Assembly: GCF_000278255.1 (NCBI RefSeq)
Contig: NZ_JH725081.1
Coordinates: 100,484 to 164,483, forward strand
Length of the DNA: 64,000 nt
Origin: Bartonella melophagi K-2C
GTDB lineage: Bacteria; Pseudomonadota; Alphaproteobacteria; Rhizobiales; Rhizobiaceae
Reading direction: 5' to 3'
Shown here: piece by piece, positions 61,901-64,000 of the stretch
How positions within the stretch are numbered: position 1 is the first letter of the stretch
Layout: each line of letters begins with the position of its first letter
Translations under genes and position numbers: made by a program
Notes under the pieces: model-generated
The model's database searches: none
The model's input: only the letters and a program-made list of their open reading frames with translations
What the model was told of the DNA's origin: nothing

Positions 61901-64000
61901 CGCATCATACTTCATGCCCAGAATGGGTCTTTATCTGAACAGCTTAAATGTACAGAAAATATTGATCCCGATCTGATCACTCGCAATAGTAGGCAAAATG
62001 TTAATCACAGCAAACATGACAAAAAAAGACAAGTAGAAACGCAAAATGAACAAAATTCATCTACTTCTATTGGTCTAGCTCAACAAAAACAATCATCTCC
62101 TCTTATCAATGGAAAAGACCTGCGTTATTGGAATGGTTATGGGGGGTTTAATCAACATAATCATTATGTGGTGCATCTTAATGGGCATACCACTACACCA
62201 CAGCCATGGATTAATGTAGTTGCTAATCACAATTTTGGCTTTCACGTATCAGCTGAAGGTGCAATCTTCACCTGGGCTAACAATAGTCGTGATTATCACT
62301 TAACCCCTTGGACCAACGACCCTGTTTCCAATCGCCCAGGAGAAGCACTGTATCTTGTTGATCGTCTTTCTTTAAAACGTTTTTCTCCAGTTTCTGCTGT
62401 CGAATGTGACGACAATGTTGTTTACGAAGCTTGCCATGGTTTTGGATTTTCAACCTTTAAATCCACACATTCCGATATTGCATTAGAACTTACCCATATG
62501 CTCGATCGAGAAAGGCCTGTTCGTTTTTCACGCCTTATTATTAAAAATGAAAGCAAAAAACCACGCAGCTTACGTCTTTATAATTACGTTGAGTGGGTTT
62601 TGGGTAACGCACGTACAAAATACACTCCCTTTATCATTCCCTCTTACGATTCCAAACGTGGCACACATTTTATTCAAAATCCCTATCATATCGAAAGATC
62701 TCAACAGGTCACTTTTTTATCAGCATCCGAAATACCAACCAGTGTTACGACTGATCGCACTGAGTTTATTGGTTCAACAGGAACAGTCAAACACCCTCAT
62801 GCCATTTACAAAGCTGAAGAACTTTCAAATACAGTAGAAGCAGGCCGTGATCCTTGTTCAGCATCAGCCTATGATATTTATCTATTACCGGGCCAAACAA
62901 AAGAGATCATCTTTTATCTTGGTAGTGCTGAAAATAGACAAGAAGCTGAAAAATTGCTGGATCAAGTGTGCATAGATGATTTTCAAGTTATTCTTGCACA
63001 ACAAAAACAGCAATGGAATGATTTTGTTTCTCCTTTGCAAGTTAAAACGCCTGATCCTTCTTTTGACATTATGGTCAATCATTGGCTTCCTTACCAAATC
63101 TATGCATGCCGTATGATAGCACGTGCAGCTTTTTACCAAGCCAGTGGTGCATTTGGCTTTCGCGATCAGTTACAAGATAGTTTATCTTTGTTACTGCTTA
63201 AACCACAATTAGCACGCGAACAATTATTAAACGCTGCAGCCCGTCAATTTGTTGAAGGTGATGTACAACATTGGTGGTTTCCTGATACTAACGCTGGTGT
63301 TCGCACACTCATTTCTGATGACATAGTTTGGCTTGCTTATGGAACAGCCCTTTATGTCAATACTACTGGTGAATACACATTTCTTGATACTCCTATTCCT
63401 TTTATTGAAGGAGCTCCTCTCAAAACAGGACAACATAATGCTTATTTTCATCCCACACAATCACCAAAAATTGCAACACTTTATGAACATTGTACCCTAG
63501 CTTTAGATCTTACTATCAAACGTTGCGGTCCGCACGGTCTCCCACTTATTTTAGGTGGTGATTGGAATGATGGCATGAATTTGGTGGGTGTGGAAGGAAA
63601 AGGCGAAAGCATTTGGTTGGGCTGGTTTCTTGGTACCACATTACAAGCATTCATTCCCATTGCTAAAAACCGCAGTGACGATAACCACGTTAAAGCATGG
63701 AGCACACACCTTAAACGTTTAACAAAAGCTCTGGAAAAAAATGGTTGGGATGGTGCTTGGTATCGACGTGGTTATTTTGACAATGCAACCCCTCTTGGTG
63801 CTCAAACAAATGTTGAATGTCAAATTGACTCTATTGCTCAATCCTGGGCTGTAATTTCTAAAATGGCATCTTCCAACCGTCAAAAACAAGCAATGATGTC
63901 AATGCTTCATCACTTATGTGATGAAAAAGGTGGACTTATTCGTCTTTTTTGGCCGCCTTTCAACAAAAGCACTCTCGAACCTGGCTATATTAAAGGGTAT
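55943..64000 (+). CDS. ndvB: Cyclic beta-1,2-glucan synthase (NdvB/ChvB/Cgs), 3'-truncated by the window edge
   Basis: This giant inner-membrane enzyme makes periplasmic cyclic beta-1,2-glucans from UDP-glucose, performing initiation, elongation, cyclisation and chain-length control. The frame from the ATG at 55943 stays open to 64000, 2686 codons, against roughly 2800-2900 in relatives. Membrane spans cluster near residues 412-470, 810-855 and 930-980. The glycosyltransferase domain (GT84) lies between: DSD at 626-628, HDLLEG with Asp 741, and RWIRGDWQ at 775-782. The C-terminal GH94-type phosphorylase-like domain shows RYWNGYGGF, GFRDQLQDS and the catalytic-acid motif GDWNDGMN at 2539-2546. 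Spot checks in five places show no frameshift. In Brucella and Agrobacterium this glucan matters for host interaction. An alternative start at residue 8 is possible. Confidence 0.95.
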   Translation, partial: MAPTLFFMKWFSSQKTEICYFSETDFPIRSTDKSQEELYKLGYDIALGKNNFLPEYKEESDFRKRLTENAKLILHAFRISDVAARNNETIAPSAQWLIDNHYTIDKTIQQLRCNFPKTLTKKLSLDEQKAGIPRIFALTWLYIAHTDSSFSQETLTAMVNGFQEVCNLKIGELWALPSVIRMILIENVRRLSLRIEQAQHMRYLANQVANKITLAKNETELHNLFTLYEKFTANLTFSTHLFYRLRGASVDVTVALTWLEKQLHHHGNNPEIATADEHTRQAKDGVTMSNIIRALKTIDDIDWTAWFETVSYVDSILCQNSDFSELDSHSRNTYRQVIEKIAHRSPLSELEVTQKAVEMTQTFFEDDAHQNSPSIGWYLVDNGRYAFEKACGYTPSLFIRWIRAYHRLKVGTIAIPVSILTLILLFATYTLLQISNLPSWMNLIFIALALFPAMEASFSFFNTVVSWFIPPNQLIGYEYKEGIPKHARTMVVVPTLITSYDCINEQVRNLEVHYLSNPQGAIHFALITDWADSLLEETQGDLDLLHYAQESIAKLNRRYHRDDIPLFFLLHRRRLYNASEKCWMGWERKRGKLHELNLLLRGNQNTSFYTPDPRLPVDCRFVMTLDSDTRLTPEGVTKLVGKLNHPLNHPVFDPKNGTIVKGYSILQPRITPSLTTGKETSIFQQIFSTNRGIDPYVFAVSDTYQDLWGEGTFTGKGLYNIDAFEQALNGKIKENTVLSHDLLEGCYARAALVSDVEVIENYPTAYNIDVARHHRWIRGDWQLLPYLFKRCQINLINRWKIQDNLRRSLTPLIWLIAAIIGWSILPLKIATIWQIFLLLSLFISPILGMLQAFMSFSLDHSLRGQLQLILSSITSTTAEILLKTTFIAHSAYFATDAIIRTFYRMLISKQHLLEWKTSAATKLIPNSLSFYILTMWPASLIGAIAIVLPISFCSPTIFIALPFGLVWFFSPLIAWFVSQPAIFQDMLNISSEDEKELRCIARRTWLYYATFVNAQNNYLPPDNFQENPEPLVAQRTSPTNIGVYLLSTIAARDFGWISFKDAITRIKRTLSTLEKMEKFRGHLYNWYETDTLKPLLPTYVSTVDSGNLAGHLVTLSSALSEWAETPDMFLQSDPAGLLDVSDILEETLKEIPDNQHFLCSLYQQIEERIAHLRRVVSTFKEKTETVTSRTINLPLLARDIALLIDELDKKIQTVESAHALSWAKCLVETCEAHHHDITYDYDIEKLRKQLNTLATKARQIAFDMKFDFLEQPERQLLSIGYRVQENKLDESCYDLLASEARLSSLFAIAKGDIKFKHWFHLGRLLTPIGWKGALLSWSGSMFEYLMPSLVMREPLGSILDQTNRLIIRHQIQYARKRGLPWGISEAAFNARDHLMNYQYSNFGAPSLGLQRGLSRNAVIAPYASILAAQYTPTQAIINLKRLRNLGALGIYGYYDSIDFTPSRVPKGEQYAIVRNYYAHHHGMSILAINNVIFEGRMRNRFHRDPAIKATQLLLQERAPRQIPIIHAKVANPMRNDSGEFDDAPLRTITNPLLKPRETLLLSNGRYSTMLTANGSGYSRWHDYAITHFTPDASEDQQGTLFFLRDTQNGRWWSATGEPTRIIEEESATIFTDEKAEYTKMVDGIKSTLECLVASEGDGEGRRLQLMNTTNKDRFIEVTSYGELALASMDTVCAHPVFSHMFVETEIADSGGTIFAKRRKRTPSDVDIHIAHFVTDSSGTIPKSEAETNRYIFIGRGRSIHRPAAFDQNAQFNNSQGCVLDPIISIRCYLKIPAHEKRELIFWTFAAHSKEILQNHIERYRQPNMFQREFSITWTRSQVSLFQNNIRPREAIAYQKYATPLIYPDKTWRLPSKTLANTLGKQSDLWPMSISGDYPICLLRIDSETNITVLHDLLKAHEYWRMRGLIVDMVVLNEQAFSYIQDTQRTIEWTCESYRRHTNEMNGNKHIFTLQRNQMNEQSFKTLLASARIILHAQNGSLSEQLKCTENIDPDLITRNSRQNVNHSKHDKKRQVETQNEQNSSTSIGLAQQKQSSPLINGKDLRYWNGYGGFNQHNHYVVHLNGHTTTPQPWINVVANHNFGFHVSAEGAIFTWANNSRDYHLTPWTNDPVSNRPGEALYLVDRLSLKRFSPVSAVECDDNVVYEACHGFGFSTFKSTHSDIALELTHMLDRERPVRFSRLIIKNESKKPRSLRLYNYVEWVLGNARTKYTPFIIPSYDSKRGTHFIQNPYHIERSQQVTFLSASEIPTSVTTDRTEFIGSTGTVKHPHAIYKAEELSNTVEAGRDPCSASAYDIYLLPGQTKEIIFYLGSAENRQEAEKLLDQVCIDDFQVILAQQKQQWNDFVSPLQVKTPDPSFDIMVNHWLPYQIYACRMIARAAFYQASGAFGFRDQLQDSLSLLLLKPQLAREQLLNAAARQFVEGDVQHWWFPDTNAGVRTLISDDIVWLAYGTALYVNTTGEYTFLDTPIPFIEGAPLKTGQHNAYFHPTQSPKIATLYEHCTLALDLTIKRCGPHGLPLILGGDWNDGMNLVGVEGKGESIWLGWFLGTTLQAFIPIAKNRSDDNHVKAWSTHLKRLTKALEKNGWDGAWYRRGYFDNATPLGAQTNVECQIDSIAQSWAVISKMASSNRQKQAMMSMLHHLCDEKGGLIRLFWPPFNKSTLEPGYIKGY

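Noticed and set aside
55943-64000. Several frames of 60-119 codons in the last 8 kb, at first suggesting many small genes or a broken gene
   Set aside because: All lie inside the continuous frame of the cyclic glucan synthase, which is open from 55943 to the window edge in every place checked.

Overview
The window is a stretch of low-GC chromosome from an alphaproteobacterium of the order Rhizobiales, most likely a Bartonella or a close relative. The evidence is gene order and protein character. Rhizobial neighbourhoods seen here are irr / fabA-fabB-fabI, rpsT-dnaA, argD-argF-hslO, Tim44-like / fxsA-secB, FYDLN-acid protein / aroA-cmk-rpsA, infB-rbfA-truB-rpsO-pnp and hslVU. They sit in an AT-rich genome with long non-coding gaps and at least one decaying biosynthetic gene, as expected of a host-restricted lineage. 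The genus is inferred; I could not run a search.

Layout. 1-7.7 kb: translation and RNA metabolism (3' part of infB, rbfA, truB, rpsO, pnp), with an MFS exporter on the other strand. 8.5-15 kb: hslU/hslV, then asparaginase, coaA, an M17 aminopeptidase and an NlpC/P60 hydrolase. 15.6-19.6 kb: an SH3-domain exported protein, the iron regulator irr, and fabA-fabB-fabI. 19.7-24 kb: the cytochrome bo3 quinol oxidase operon cyoABCD (minus strand). 24.1-29.6 kb: aroQ, recF, dnaN, dnaA and rpsT. 29.8-35.8 kb: acnA divergent from ccmABCDG. 36-40 kb: gcrA, argD, a wrecked argF and hslO. 40-45 kb: an Smr protein, a Tim44-like protein, fxsA, secB and the malic enzyme maeB. 45-51 kb: mutS and ilvD with two long empty gaps. 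51-55.7 kb: tRNA-Ala(GGC), the FYDLN-acid protein, aroA, cmk and rpsA. 55.9-64 kb: the first 2686 codons of a cyclic beta-1,2-glucan synthase, open to the window edge.

How the parts fit together. Iron and heme form one thread. Irr is encoded at 16.2 kb. An ICE-like inverted repeat (CTAGAA-CTA-TTCTAG) lies at 32.7 kb between aconitase (an Fe-S enzyme) and the heme-handling cytochrome c maturation genes. Replication control is a second thread: a palindrome of two DnaA-box-like sites lies between rpsT and dnaA, over a possible dnaA promoter. Metabolic reduction is a third: argF is broken beyond repair while argD is intact, which makes sense if ArgD is kept for diaminopimelate synthesis.

I found no mobile element, CRISPR array, rRNA gene or phage. 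I did not find a clearly new multi-gene system; the window is mostly core genome. The observations most worth checking are the argF decay, the ICE-like site, the dnaA upstream palindrome, a structured rpsO leader, the repeat-bearing CyoD tail and a small frameshift at the end of hslV.
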